This document shows, in pieces, positions 1 through 11,537 of a stretch of DNA of 64,000 nt. A program made the position numbers and the translations under genes. Each line of letters opens with the position of its first letter. Position 1 is the stretch's first letter. The notes beneath the pieces are model-generated. The model had not been told where the DNA came from. It did not search any database and worked only from the letters and a program-made list of their open reading frames with translations. This DNA is from Ophioderma brevispina. Lineage: Eukaryota > Echinodermata > Ophiuroidea > Amphilepidida > Ophiodermatidae. Where the stretch lies: NCBI GenBank assembly GCA_023653785.1, contig JAMKCH010012472.1, positions 62,001 to 126,000 on the forward strand, in the 5' to 3' direction.

Positions 1-590
1 CGTTGTCACACAATCCATTCTTTTTGTTTAAAATCTAGGTTATTTCAAATACGAGAGTAAAAGAAACGTGATGTTTAATTGATATTAAAAATGTCAATTA
101 AAAGCAATGTGTCAATTCAAACCAAATGCAGTTTTCTTTCAATTATCAGGAAATAAAGTTCTTAAGAATCATGTATCATCGTGTAAATAGAGATTGCTGT
201 ATTATCGAATGCAGTGAAGTGAACCGGGGATTTCCGAAGGAAGGGCCTTTGGGCGAGACAGTTACCTGTGCAAAAGTGAGGAGCTTTAGTTGAGGGGTTC
301 AAGAAATCCATTGTAAGAAAAACCTAAATTAAAAATGCAAGAGAGAATCGTGAGTGGGGCTTCATCTAGTAAAGAGTGATAGAAAACCTCTTTCTGATTG
401 CATGCACATACATATTAACTTAAACATTTTTTAGAAATACCGTGTTTTCTCATGAATTTTAAATGAATTTAGAATTCTTGATCACATTCGAGGCTCTATT
501 CTACCATACGTCCAGGTAGAATCATTAGAAAGATCCAAAATTAATATTACACTCCCAGAAAACGCATAGCAAGATGTAGGGGGTGGATAA
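1..590. repeat. Diverged direct repeat, copy 1
   Basis: This segment aligns by eye with 9,651-10,290 in the same orientation. Shared landmarks are CGTTGTCAC near the start, AAAGAAACGTGA, GGAAGGGCCTTTGG, ACCTGTGCAAAA, GCTTTAGTTGAG, GAGTGGGGCT and GAATTCTTGATCA. Both copies carry many small indels. No open frame is conserved. It is either a dispersed repeat or an old local duplication, and copy 1 may continue to the left of the window. Confidence 0.75.
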
Positions 591-1039
591 TGTTTCAAAG
601 TGGATCACATAAACCTTGCTGCGCTTCCCGAGGTACAAAATGAACAAAATCTGTCTGTTTTCCAAGTGTTAGCAGAGAGATTCCTGGCCAGTTAGGAAAG
701 TCAACGCCGCAATAGAACCAAAATCAAATACGCGCAAGCAAAACCTCCCAAAAAGAGACAACTGGAAATATCAAGAAAGACACAAAATACCCAATGTGAA
801 ACTTCGATTACCCAGATGTGCAAAGTTTTTGGGGCTGTGGTGAGTAGGGGTGTTGGGGTTAAGGCGTATAGGTGCCCCTGGCTACAGAGCGCATGCTCTG
901 TAGCCAATTATATCTATGTTCAAAGATAAAAGGGTTGGTAGGCATCATCTTTGCACGAAGTGTTCAGTTATATTCACATGTAATCTGTATTTTTCTTTTA
1001 TTTTTATTAGGTTGTTACCTTCTTCGTTGGAAGTCCTTG
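591..1039. other. Unassigned interval
   Basis: Only short chance frames are present. No coding bias, RNA gene or clear repeat is visible. Confidence 0.5.
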
Positions 1040-1545
1040 GCCCTTCAACATGAACATTACTGTATAGCTCCATCTCCTCTATTCAGGTACCGGGTGTCTC
1101 AAAAAAAGGGAACCCTCAAAGCGCCCTCTATTTTCACGCAAGAAAAGGAGTTAAACCATAGATTAAATACATATTGAAAAGTGCATTTTATTAGATTTCC
1201 GACACCGACACCGTTCCAAAAGGACAAAAGACCAAAAGGCCAGCCGAGTATGGCCGATTGAAAATGTGTATCACTTTTTCATTTTTTTATCACGGTGCCT
1301 GGCCCTTCAACATGAACATTACTGTGTATAACCTCCAGCTACTCATAATGTACCGGGTTCTCAAAAAAGGAAACCCTCCAAAGCGCCCTCTATTGCACGA
1401 AGAGAAAAGAGTAAACCATAGAATTAATACATATCTGAAAAGTGCATTTTATTAGATTCCGCACCGACACCTTTCCAAAAGGACAAAAGACCAAAAAGGC
1501 CAGACGAGTATGCCGATTGAAAATGGTATCACTTTTTCATGTGTC
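1040..1545. repeat. Two tandem copies of a ~250-bp unit
   Basis: The units at about 1,040-1,290 and 1,300-1,545 share GGCCCTTCAACATGAACATT, an ACCGGG end followed by an A-run, AAGCGCCCTCTATT, AAAAGTGCATTTTATTAGAT, and CCAAAAGGACAAAAGACCAA. They differ by scattered substitutions and short indels. The second unit leads directly into the foldback element ending at 2,408, so the tandem duplication includes that element's left end. Confidence 0.8.
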
Positions 1546-2408
1546 ACGGATTGTACTGTCTAAGCTGTCTGTAGACAATACACTTTCCAAGCACATGCTT
1601 TCGTTTAGGTTTCTTTTGTTTTGCGAAAAGATCAGTTTATGACTTGAAAGGTTTGTTTTAATTATTATAAATTGCCAAGATCTTGCCCTCATTCTTCTTT
1701 ACTGCCGCTGATCGCCCCCCCCCCTCACCCACTTGGGCTGCCTCTAGACCATTGAAAGACGGATGCAGGCTTGCGCTTCTTTTCCATTTCAATAATCGGC
1801 TTATAATCATTCTTGTTCATCAGATGCATATGCTTGCAAAGCAGCGGTTATATAATTGTCAAAGTTTTGCTTGGCAATCCTATGCTGTTTTTGGTTGTCC
1901 TGTAACGTACACTTCACTTTATAATGTTTCCCCTAGGTGAATCTAAGCGGAGTCAAAACCTCTGGGGATCTTCGCGACAGAATAACTGCTGCCCTTGCAA
2001 GCATCCCACGGACAATAATGATTAGAAGTCGGTTATTGAAATGGAAAAGAGGACGAAAAAAAAAAAAAAAAAAAAGGGGGGCAGAGCAGCGCAGTAAAGA
2101 AGAATGGGCAAGATCATGGAATTTCTAATAATTGAAACTAAACTTTTCTAACCTTTGTCGCAAAACAAAAGAAACCATTAACAAAAGAATGAGCTTGGAG
2201 AATGTGTATTGTCTAAAGACTACTGAAACAGTAACAATCCGTGGATAAAATGAAAAGGTGGTACACATTTTCAATCGGCCATAACTCCGTCAATATGCAC
2301 ACTATTGGAATTTTTTTTTTTATAATGTAATAATATGTATGGTTTACTCTTTTCTCTTCGTGAAATAGAGGGCATTTTGAGGGTTTCTTTTTTTTGAGAC
2401 ACCCGGTA
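1351..2408. mobile_element. Large foldback (palindromic) DNA element
   Basis: The left arm (about 1,351-1,815) is repeated in reverse complement at about 2,010-2,408. The outer ends read TACCGGGT...TCTCAAAAAA on the left and its complement, TTTTTTTGAGACACCCGGTA, on the right. Inner landmarks repeated in inverted orientation are CTCTTCGTG, GACAATACAC, GTTTCTTTTGTTTTGCG, ATTCTTCTTTACTGC and CTTTTCCATTTCAATAA. The central spacer is about 200 bp and carries no transposase frame. The layout fits a non-autonomous foldback or MITE-like DNA transposon; the superfamily is not known. Confidence 0.8.
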
Positions 2409-3360
2409 TATGAAGGATAAAACTTTAGATCATAAATTTGTCGGCCAATTTTTAAATTTTCCCGCTGACATTTTCCGATGTTATGACCCATATGTTTATC
2501 AAACAATCGTCAATTTGATGTCCTGCCCACTCCTTTCCTGCCTTCAATTCCGCCAATATAGCGATAAATGTTGGTTGGTTGACTAGGTTCCTTGATGTTT
2601 CTAGATTACTATATTATATTCCCGGATTCGTAAGTGTGAAAGCAATGAAAAATTGCGTGTTTTTTTTTACGTGCGATTTCCACTGAACATTCACTTTTTA
2701 CGATGTTGACACTGAGTCTAGGCAAGGATCTGAATCTGAAAAATATTCTCAACGCTCCTCAAATTTTAAGCCAACCGAGAAGAGTACCATTTGTTTCATC
2801 ATGTCTAAGCATATCGGACTTTCTGGTTTGTTTTCTTTTGGAATTGAATAAGATCTTGACAATTTCAAATTCAGGTGCAGTATTTAGTACCGTTCGTGAC
2901 TGTGTACTCTGTAGCATAGACAAGGTGTTGTGTACACGTGACCAGAAGTTACCTTCACGGCGACGAACAAAGAAATTGACTTAACACGCAATTATGCATC
3001 AAACCAACTCGAAATTTTCAGCTCGACAGAATTTCTTATGCATTTCTTTATTATCACTCACCCAGTGATATTTAAGACAATTATTTTTAAAAATTAATTT
3101 AACCCATTAGATCATCCCCAATTTGCACCAAAAATGCACTCAAAAAATGTAATCATTTATATTTTAAAATAAATGAACAATTATTTCCAAATTGTGGGCC
3201 AAATTAATATTTTTTTGCAATTTTTATTATTTTCGATTACATTTCGCTCAATATCTCAAATGGTGAAAATCGGGATTTTATGAAACGGGAATGAACGTAA
3301 CTCAAAAACGAAAGGTCGTATCAACATGAAATTTGGCACATATATTAAGCATCCAAAGGG
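2409..3360. other. AT-rich unassigned interval
   Basis: A 93-codon plus-strand frame at 2,703-2,984 has no recognisable domain and no splice context that would persuade me. The rest is AT-rich with no feature I can support. Confidence 0.4.
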
Positions 3361-3365
3361 CTGTG

Positions 3366-3485
3366 AAACCATGAAGCCGGATTTTTAATTAGGGCTTCAA
3401 TTTTGAATTATAGCATAAAGTTCCCTGATTGGTCAGCTCCTGGTTTGCATATGGCAACCATATCGAAAATCCGGCTTCATGGTTT
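3366..3485. repeat. Short hairpin with ~21-bp arms
   Basis: AAACCATGAAGCCGGATTTTT at its left end (first 20 bases shown as AAACCATGAAGCCGGATTTT) recurs in inverted form around 3,465-3,485 as AAAATCCGGCTTCATGGTTT. The loop is about 80 bp. It is probably the remnant of a small inverted-repeat element. Confidence 0.7.
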
Positions 3486-3954
3486 TCTGCGCATTGCACC
3501 CATGCACCAAGTACCAATTTTGCGCCAAGTATGGTGTAAATGCATGTTACTGGTAAGCAGTTACGTTTGTTCCCGTGTTTAGCCAATCAGAGGTCCTGTT
3601 CAGTTACCATGTCAACAAGATCAAAATAATTACCATTTTTCAAAACTTTTCAACATGGGCTACAATATGATATACAACATGCATATGTAACATATTGGTA
3701 AAGTCAAGAAAATTGCAATCGAAAATTGGGTAAAAAACGTAGACCCCCACCCCCCTTAAAATGTCATAATTGCTGCGCTCGCCGGGTACACCCGATTTCT
3801 TTTTCCGGCGGTTCTAAAATCTGAGGAGGGGTGCTATGGTGCAATGCACAATTACACTAACAAAATACCGTTAAGAGTCCTCATATTTAATGTCATCCTC
3901 ACGATTTAGTAGCAATTGACGCCCCTGCCCCTGCCCCCCCCCCACACACACACA

Positions 3955-4420
3955 CACCTACTTCTAACTGGTGTTCTACTATTTCCCCGATCAATGATCC
4001 TCTCCATGATCTTCGTACAATGTGACAGAAGCTTTATCCCTCTATAGTTTCCCAGCGGCGGAAAAGGGCCCTGTCAGCAGCTCAAGGTGTGGGTCGTTTA
4101 GCGTCGTGAAGCGACGCAATGTCGCCCTTTAGTGCTACTAGGGGGTGCCTGAGGGGGGCCCTGAGAGCAATATTTTAGGGGGCCCTGTCAGCATTTGCTG
4201 ACACTGCTGACTCTTAAATCCGCCACTGTTAAACTAAGTTTCCATAGTCATGAATGTTTCCCTTCTTGAATATTGGTACCATTGCTGACTCCTTCCACTC
4301 ATCCGGGATTTCTTGTCCCTCTACATACACAGCCTTATCACACGGGTCAGTCAACGTACACCAACATCATCAAATGCTTTCACCATATCTGCTGAGTGCT
4401 TTCTCTAAAACGGGAAGTAT
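3955..4420 (-). mobile_element. LINE reverse-transcriptase fragment, interrupted
   Basis: Reverse-strand translation gives MVKAFDDVGV, then after frameshifts text matching the pattern W-K-E-S-x-M-V-P-I-F-K-K-G-N-I-H-D-Y-G-N. It resumes after an insertion with NYRGIKLL and KIMERIIDR. That succession is the fingers region of non-LTR retrotransposon reverse transcriptases (weak-exit, replacement, NYRGI/L-S-x-x-x-K-I-M-E). The frame is broken by stops, frameshifts and a 176-bp insertion at 4,053-4,228, so it is a dead fragment. A CA microsatellite (about 3,944-3,957) adjoins its downstream end. Confidence 0.75.
4053..4228. mobile_element. Short DNA element with CAG(T/C)GGCGGA ends
   Basis: The element begins CAGCGGCGGAAAAGGG on the plus strand and ends with CCGCCACTG, so both termini read inward as CAG(T/C)GGCGGA. 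It sits exactly where the surrounding LINE frame passes from ...HDYGN to NYRGIKLL. GGAAACT (read on the minus strand) is present on both sides, with about seven extra bases on one side. Small size and these ends suggest a hAT-like non-autonomous element, but the target duplication is not clean enough to assign it. Confidence 0.6.
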
Positions 4421-4429
4421 ACTATGACA

Positions 4430-5460
4430 TGTTCAATTGGCAAATGGACGCGGTTTTAATTGTCTATTATGAAAGGTATTTTATATTTTTCAAATACTTT
4501 TGAAAGAAAATTTAATCCAAAATTCATTTTGTAAACAAATCATTAAATTTAAGGCTCTACGTTTCTATGTTACTAATGATGCAGTCTACAACACGGCAGG
4601 CAAGAAAGCCTCTTTCTGAAACCATCCACAAAAGCAAATTCATTTGCTGGTCTTCCGAAAGCAGAGGAGAAAATCATCTCCACTATCTACTTTACCCAAC
4701 CTACGCAAGCAAAACGGGAAAGAGGTCACCCACCACGGGCTCTATATCCGGCCATTGATAGGCTGTCAACAGGATGTTGAGCTAGTCAAGAGAAATCTTC
4801 TCCACTGCACGGGAGAAAGCTATTTGGAAAACGTAATTTTACCGACTGCTCAGCATGGTAAATGATGATGAAGTTTCTAGATAGTTGAACTCATAATAGC
4901 CTTTATTTGATTTAATGAGTGATCAATTCAAACTTGTCTGGGTTCATGTTATGAAGGTTCGGTACAAACTCTTATAAGTTATAACACATAGTCAGTGGCT
5001 TTTCGGATGGCTTTACAAATGACAGCAGATCAACATTGGTCTCTAAACGATTATAGTCACCTTCAGCACTACGGTACGGTTTTTCCTCTTTGAAATATAT
5101 CTTTAAGCTTACGAAATGGTTTAACTGTGGTTGGTTGTGAGATATCAATATATAATGATTAAATAAGTATTATGTTTTTTTTTAAAATTAGGTTAAAAAC
5201 GCGTGTTTTTTTGTTTTTATTAATATTTACTACATGTTTTCCTCTTGCGTGGATTACCGAAATGAATGATTTCACGGTAGTCTTACTGAACAATTAAAGC
5301 TAGGATTTATTTTTATATTTTTAAAAAAATTGGAATTCCAGTTAATTAGGTGCTTGCTTCGCGTTATTTAAAATTTCACTTTCAAGCATGATTGTGTTGT
5401 GTAAAATTGTTAAAAAGACACTCCTTTCTGATCAATATACTATTTTTTTACCTTTCATTT
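4430..5460. other. Unassigned interval
   Basis: Two overlapping plus-strand frames (4,567-4,865) have fairly ordinary composition but no domain I recognise. The rest is AT-rich. Nothing further can be supported. Confidence 0.4.
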
Positions 5461-5462
5461 AG

Positions 5463-5625
5463 TAACAAGAAAAGGCGCGGGCCATTTTCCGCCATAAAAG
5501 CGATGAGGCTTGGGAAGGAAAACACGCGAAAAAGTGTTGCCGCGCGATTGGGTAGCAATCTTTCGAAAACATCGTTGTTTACTAACCCAAAGGTAAAATC
5601 CGCAAGTTTGCCAGTAAAAAAGTAG
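5463..5625 (+). CDS. Possible 3'-terminal exon, basic protein
   Basis: A pyrimidine-rich stretch ending TTTCATTTAG precedes an open frame from 5,464 (after one phase base) to a TAG at 5,623-5,625. AATAAA follows at 5,654-5,659. The segment is clearly GC-richer than its surroundings. The product is strongly basic and begins NKKRRGPFSAIKAMRLGKEN, followed by a serine/lysine/arginine-rich tail. A donor-like AAG|GTAAAA at 5,592/5,593 allows the alternative of an internal exon ending at 5,592. The composition would fit a nuclear or nucleic-acid-binding tail, but I recognise no family. No upstream exon is identified, so this is a hypothesis. Confidence 0.35.
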
Positions 5626-5659
5626 GGAATTGCATGTCTTTGAGAAATACGGCAATAAA

Positions 5660-6645
5660 AAGATGATTTTAAAACAATCGTTGGGTTAGTAACCAGGCAT
5701 TATCGCTCACTAAGGTTTGTGTATTTGAAAGAGACACGGGCACATCTGAAAAACAGTGGTTGAAAAACTGTTATATCATTAGCCATAATGGGTAATATAA
5801 GCATACAGCGAAAATGGCGTTTAATAGATACAAGCAGACACACGTCGAGTTGATGTCCAACGGCAATCAACCTCATTTGACCGATCTGTTGATCTTTGGT
5901 AGTTTTCATATCAATGAGCACGAGTCTGTGGGGGTCATATTATACACATTTGTTGTTTAAGGTTATGGAAAACGGAAAAGTTAGTTACACATTACCTGGA
6001 TGTCTTTAGGCATATTATTAATGCCCTTATCTATTTTGGGGTATTATTATATGTGTAAAATGATATCTGCATTTTCAAATGGCCTAAGCGATTATATCAG
6101 GAGCAGACGGTCATATCTTGTGAAAATTTGCCAGCGCCGCTTTAAAGCAAATCGGAAAAATACAATTAAAGCAATTAGAGCTGTCATTGTATTTGCCGCC
6201 AGATATGCTATGGGATCTGTACCAAAAAGAGTGCTACTTTTGTATGGCGTGCATTATTTGGGTGTTAGTGAACCATTAAACAAAAAAACTGGGCGGATTT
6301 ATTTAATAATTAAATTTTTTCTGGCTCGTTTTTAAAGTATTGCCTTTTATTGTCTGTAATTAGAATCGAGCAAGAGACGACACTATGTGGGAGTTATACT
6401 CGTAGAAAATTTTGTGAATAATAAGACAATTTCTACTGGTAAAACTGTTTTCACATATACAATGTTCGTAGTTGAAATATTTTGTACCCGCATGTATGTT
6501 TTTAAATCCTTTATCGGGTTCAAAGGCCACAAGCTTTTGATAGTGCCATATTGTGGCCGTTATTATTTTAGTACATGTTGAATTGTATTTTTGTGAAAAT
6601 TACATATACAATCTTGCAACCAAGGCTTTTCTAAATAAAAATTTT
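5660..6645. other. Unassigned interval with one longer frame
   Basis: A plus-strand 111-codon frame at 6,000-6,335 starts with a hydrophobic stretch and continues with a basic segment (RRFKANRKNTIKAIRAV). Its codon use is AT-rich like the background and no domain is recognised. I regard it as probably fortuitous. Confidence 0.35.
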
Positions 6646-7226
6646 ACGGGGATTCCAAAAATGATGGGTGTCATTTTTTAAAGTGTGTTCTTGGATGTAT
6701 TCTAGGGGCAAGGCTTATACAGGGGTCAAAATATAAAAAGGGTCAAAAGGTCTTTTATAGTATACCATAATGTTCAGTAGCTTTCAAGGATTTCAGAAAG
6801 GTATAGTTTGCCATATGTGAGGTTATAGTTCTAGAGTTATAAGGCAAAACAGGTTCAAGGTCACACTGGTGGTAAAATTTCAGATTGATTGGTTTGTTTT
6901 AAAAATGGTGCCAATTTGTGTGTCTTACTGAAGCCGAAAATATGACGTTTTAATGATAAAAATGTTTAAAACCAGTTTCAACAAAATCGGACCATTCTGA
7001 AAAATATGACCTTGAACTGTCTTGAGCCTACTGTACTAAAACAATAGGTCGTAGATATGGCAAGCTATACCTTTTTGGAAACGTTATGGGCAACCAAACA
7101 GGTTGATATATATTTTAAAACAATTTAAACACTTTTATTGTTTACCCCTGTACAAACTTTGCTGCCTTATAAAACACCAAAGAACAAATTTTAAAAAATG
7201 ACACCCATGATTTTAGATTTTCGTGA
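6646..7226. mobile_element. Foldback element, ~280-bp arms
   Basis: The left arm (about 6,646-6,920) and right arm (about 6,940-7,226) are reverse complements. They share ATGGGTGTCATTTTTTAAA, GTACAGGGGT or ACAGGGGTCA, AAAGGTATAG, TTGCCATAT and GGTTCAAGGTCA. The centre holds a short unique spacer. No coding capacity is visible. The near-total palindrome suggests a MITE that extrudes or replicates as a hairpin. Confidence 0.8.
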
Positions 7227-7382
7227 AATCCTGTATTAGAAAAACATTGGTGTCAAAATTGTATACTAAAAAACTAAAGCAAAATATCAATTACATTTCC
7301 CTATATACTATTTGTGTTAAATTCTAAAAACTGCATTTTTCTTTGAAATCGTTCATTCGTTCGTGTCCACAAGTCATTCGTA

Positions 7383-7580
7383 ATGGCTAGTGGTGGTGTC
7401 AGGATTTGTTCAACTGTGCAAGCCGATCCGGGGCCGCGTGTATCTACGACACGGACGCTCCTGACATGGCCCGCGTTTTTTGAAACTGGAGGCGGATTGG
7501 GAACAGTCAGGGGTTTACACCCCTGTATTTCTTTGAAATACAACATGCTAATTAATATCAAGTTCAAAATAACTATGTAG
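7383..7580 (+). other. GC-rich island with overlapping frames
   Basis: A GC-rich patch of about 150 bp (7,383-7,530) in AT-rich DNA is open on both strands: a 65-codon plus frame starting MASGGVRICSTVQADPGPRV and a minus frame over the same bases. Neither shows a known domain. It could be an exon on either strand or a repeat fragment; splice signals are not decisive. Confidence 0.2.
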
Positions 7581-7619
7581 GATATTACCATGGGTAAAGC
7601 AAAATATTCGAACATTTAT

Positions 7620-9480
7620 ATCCAGAAATATTAGTTATAACCTTTATGACATTTTCATTTATTGTCAGCGCTGTGTTTTTAAAATAAAGCAACTTCCATA
7701 ATAACATATGCAGACATCATTTCCATTCAGATAACCTTCATAATTCGGTATGTAAACAAAACATAACATACACAACATGTTGTGATCATTAGTTTTTCGT
7801 AATTTTTTGTAAAGGGATTTTTGGTGGCCAAAATTTGACAAAAGTAACTCTTTCATCAGCAAATATTGTTTTGGCCACATCGCTGGATTGTTGTAATTTG
7901 ATCTATTGTGTGGCAAAATTTACTCATTTAAATTTGAGAACTGTTGTGGATGTAATATCAATTAATATTTAGAACAACGTTTGGAAAAGTTATTCCATCT
8001 ACTTTTTGTTGCAGGTCTCATACCATACATATAACTTATAGGACTGCCTTTAAAAACCCATTTCATTGTGCATTACACAATCCTCTAATGTTGCAGCGGT
8101 CTAAAGAACAACTCGACCAAAATGGTGTAACGGTATTTTGACTTTGGTCATCCGTGATGGCAGTCCCGGGGGACAATTTACCATAAGTGGATAAGGTCCT
8201 TTAACACACGTTAGTGGGGAGGGACTCCTGAGCGCAGAAGCAATAGAAAAACATTTCCCAAAGGGAATAATTCAAAGAAACTCTGTATCTGTCAAGAGTA
8301 CTCTAAGATTTTAATTTTAAAAAAAGAAAAAACCTAAAAAATTAAAAAAAAAAAATTGATTTACCAATGCCGGCCGAAAAGCGGCCATTTTTGTTTGCCA
8401 TTTTCTTTTCTTTCACCATGATTCACCAACGGCTACTATATCTTTCGTGAGTTGAGCCATAAAAAAATTTAAAAATAATTAATATATCATTAATTTGGAT
8501 GTGTGATTTCTACTATTTTTCATGGAACCGTTGTCAAACCATGGATTTTCTTTTCCTCATTCATTGTCAGGACATGAATTCCGGATCAAAATTACATGTC
8601 AGTCAATATAACTGGTTAGGAGACATTATTATTCTAATAAGTCCACATCATTGTAGCCACAAGGTCAAGGTCAGATTCATTTGCACTTTGACATCTGTAA
8701 GCCCTCATTGTCAGGTCAACATGTTTGTTGAAAAAGTATTTTTTATGTGCACTTCCACTAGTGGATCAGGGGAGGGGGCTCCGGAGGTCAATTTCATAAT
8801 TATTAGCGGTGTAATGAATTTGCATTTTTTTCACAACAGCAAATCCGAGTTTTATGGGCTTCCTGAGCCCACTCCTCCTTATCCACTTACTGTTAAGTTG
8901 TCGAATGATTGAGACGTACGTTCGCTTGTCAGGGAAAAAGAAGACTCAGCAGCACAGCAACGTGAGAAAGTGCAAGACTGTAGGAAAGTGTACACGAATC
9001 AAACACTAAGACCGTAGTGGAAGGCACTATCTACTTAGGCTGGTATCTGTATAGGTGAACAATAAACATTACAATCTCGCTTGAATTCAGATCTATAGTT
9101 TTAATATTTCATGGATCCAATTTAGGTTATTATAAAATCTACAAGCAGAAGTAAGTCAAATGAAGAATTTTTAGTCCAAACCTGGTCCTAATTAATCAAT
9201 AAATTTGATTCTCCTATTTGTAAGTAAAGAAAACAAGAACAAACAACATTACAGACACCAACACTGTCCCTATGACGTAAGGCAGAACTGCTTAAAAAAA
9301 AACAAAGAAAGATTGGATTTTTAAATGGGTCCAAATGATACTGCCCTATTTAATTTTGGATCTTATATGAAGGGTTCTATTCAAGGTTTTTACACTATGC
9401 AATCGGTTTATTAAAGGCCGGTTTTAGAACTGGGGCAATGCAGAGATAGGAGAGAGAGAGGAAGAGGATAGTCATCCACA
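7620..9480. other. Unassigned interval
   Basis: A 137-codon plus frame at 8,499-8,912 matches no family I know and includes low-complexity and GGTCAAGGTCA text typical of repeats. A CCCGGGGGACA patch near 8,165 and AT-rich filler make up the rest. Confidence 0.4.
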
Positions 9481-9485
9481 TATCG

Positions 9486-9523
9486 CTTTTTTTACGTAAA
9501 ACTACAAAAAATACGTAAAAAAA
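9486..9523. repeat. Perfect short hairpin
   Basis: TTTTTTTACGTA is followed after 13-14 bases by TACGTAAAAAAA, a perfect 12-bp inverted repeat. No element boundary is evident. Confidence 0.7.
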
Positions 9524-9650
9524 GATAGGAACTTATGATGTTAGTAAAAAACAGACAAAAGAGCAAGAAAAACTAAGGAAGGCAAGATGTGGAAGAGGGC
9601 AGGTATAAAACAACCAAATAATGCACAGACTATAATTGTAAACGGTTGCT

Positions 9651-10290
9651 CCGTTGTCACCCACCCAAACCATCTTTATGTTTTTCTAGGTTATTTAAAA
9701 TTAATGGCGATAAGGCGAGAGCAAAAGAAACGTGAGAATCGGTTGATATCAAATTTATAAACCCAAAAGCCATTTACAAGCAATGCGTCAATACAAAGCA
9801 AAAAAAATCAGTTTCTTGATATTAACCATGAATTCGTTCTGAAGAATCCTGCATCTTGTATATTTATTCTGGAGCTCGCTGCATTATCAAATGCACTACA
9901 GTGTGAACCGAGGATTTTCGAGGAAGGGCCTTTGGTTGAGATATGTACCTGTGCAAAAAAGAGGCGCTTTAGTTGAGAGGTTCAAGAAATGTCATTGGCT
10001 AAGAAAAGGCGTAACTTGAAAAATGTATGCGCGAATCTTGAGTGGGGCTCGATCTAGTTTACATTGCTACAACCTGTTTAGGATGACATCTTACATACAT
10101 TATTCACTTTAAAATTAAAATACAAATGTTCAATAATGAAGTTTAAAATCGAATTTCGAATTCTTGATCAAATTCGAGGTTCTATTTCCATAATATTGTC
10201 CGGATGTAGTTATTACGGAATATAGGACATTTAGATTATACCTACAGCATAATACGGAGCAGAATTTAAAGCAAATTTAGAGGGTGGCTG
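9651..10290. repeat. Diverged direct repeat, copy 2
   Basis: This is the partner of the segment at 1-590. The order of shared blocks is the same over at least 550 bp, including CCGTTGTCAC, GAAGGGCCTTTGG and GAATTCTTGATCA. The repeat carries no gene. Confidence 0.75.
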
Positions 10291-11187
10291 CATTTACACA
10301 GATCGAATATGTGTCGGTGGGATATAACCCACTAACACAGAGGAAAGGGTATTGAAACCGCTGAACACATCTCTCCATTAGCAATGTGGACACCAAATGC
10401 CATTTGTTTACATAACTCAGTTGACATAAATACAATAAATACGAGTACCTATCACATGGACACGATACTACATTATCCAAATGCATCCTTACAAATTGTT
10501 TGAATGCTCAATATCATGAAATCCAAGATAAATTTGCAATTGTGCACACGTTTTCAGAAGTTCCTGTTTTATTACTGACAAGAAAACAAAGGAAGATGTT
10601 GAGGAGTATTTTCTCACCCCAATCAATTGAGATAACTAATGGGAGGTCAATCAAGTCTGCAGTATAAAGATTTTACCGACCACAATTGCACATATAATTA
10701 CACCTATTGTATAAACCATGGTATGATATTGCGAATGTGTTTGTAAACAGTGAAAACTTCTTGAAGTACAATCCAGTTCGTGTCCACGTGAGTCTGTGGA
10801 TTGACAGACTCGCATTAGTCTCGTCCTCAATACTTGGTAGGTGTCCTGCGGAACGTATACTGCGAATACTCACCACAACAAGTCATGTCGATAGTCATGA
10901 TCTTAGATAGGAGTACTCCATTTGACTAGCCGTTAACAACGTGCGGTTCATTCATCAAGGTTCAAGGCAGGGCCTAAGGTCAACTTACTAAAATGCAATA
11001 CTATACAGCATATACAACCTTTGAAAAATTTCTTGCAATGTTAGCAGTACAAGGACATCTCATCAAGACATCTAGTATTTTTAAATATGCTCTACCGGTC
11101 GGTCAATGTTTTTTTACTCAAAATCTTTAGTGAACAATCAATCAGCGACGAGCTCGTATCGTTCTCCTCCAGAGTTGTTGGGTGAGC
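10291..11187. other. Unassigned interval
   Basis: Several 67-70-codon frames on both strands have no recognisable domain. A minus-strand ATG with a GTGAGT donor lies near 10,870, but this combination is expected by chance at this scale. Confidence 0.4.
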
Positions 11188-11537
11188 ATAAGCCCTTTCG
11201 CAATTTCAGATTCAAGATGCATTGTGGGTAATATCCGACAATTTTTTGGAGATAAACAAAACGCGGCTACTGTACAATTTCAATGTGGTGAACTTTGCCG
11301 TTTTCACAAAAATGTCTCTAACTTGGGTTTTATGAACTATACGGTCTCAATTCCTTCATGGCAGTTATTAAATATGACATTAACAACATGACAAAGGCAA
11401 ACCTGTTTACAAGCCCGAGTTTAAGTAATTTTTGTGAAAACGTCAAAGTTCACCACATTGAAACTGTACAGTAGCCGCGTTTTGTTTATATCCAAAAGAT
11501 CGTCGGATATTACCCATAATGCATCTTGAAATTTTAA
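11188..11537. mobile_element. Hairpin MITE, ~120-bp arms
   Basis: The arm at about 11,209-11,332 is repeated in reverse complement at about 11,408-11,532. Matching blocks are AAGATGCATT, GGGTAATATCCGAC, ATAAACAAAACGCGGCTACT, TTTCAATGTGGTGAACTTTG and GTTTTCACAAAAAT. The loop is about 75 bp. The left outer end carries a 35-bp sequence (11,188-11,222, starting ATAAGCCCTTTCGC) that recurs inverted and without mismatch at 12,341-12,375, outside three SINE copies. Confidence 0.85.

Noticed and set aside
8499..8912. 137-codon plus-strand frame
   Set aside because: No recognisable domain; contains repeat-like GGTCAAGGTCA text and lacks convincing gene signals.
10673..10910. Possible minus-strand first exon with GTGAGT donor
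   Set aside because: ATG plus GTGAGT is expected several times by chance in 64 kb; no supporting peptide similarity.
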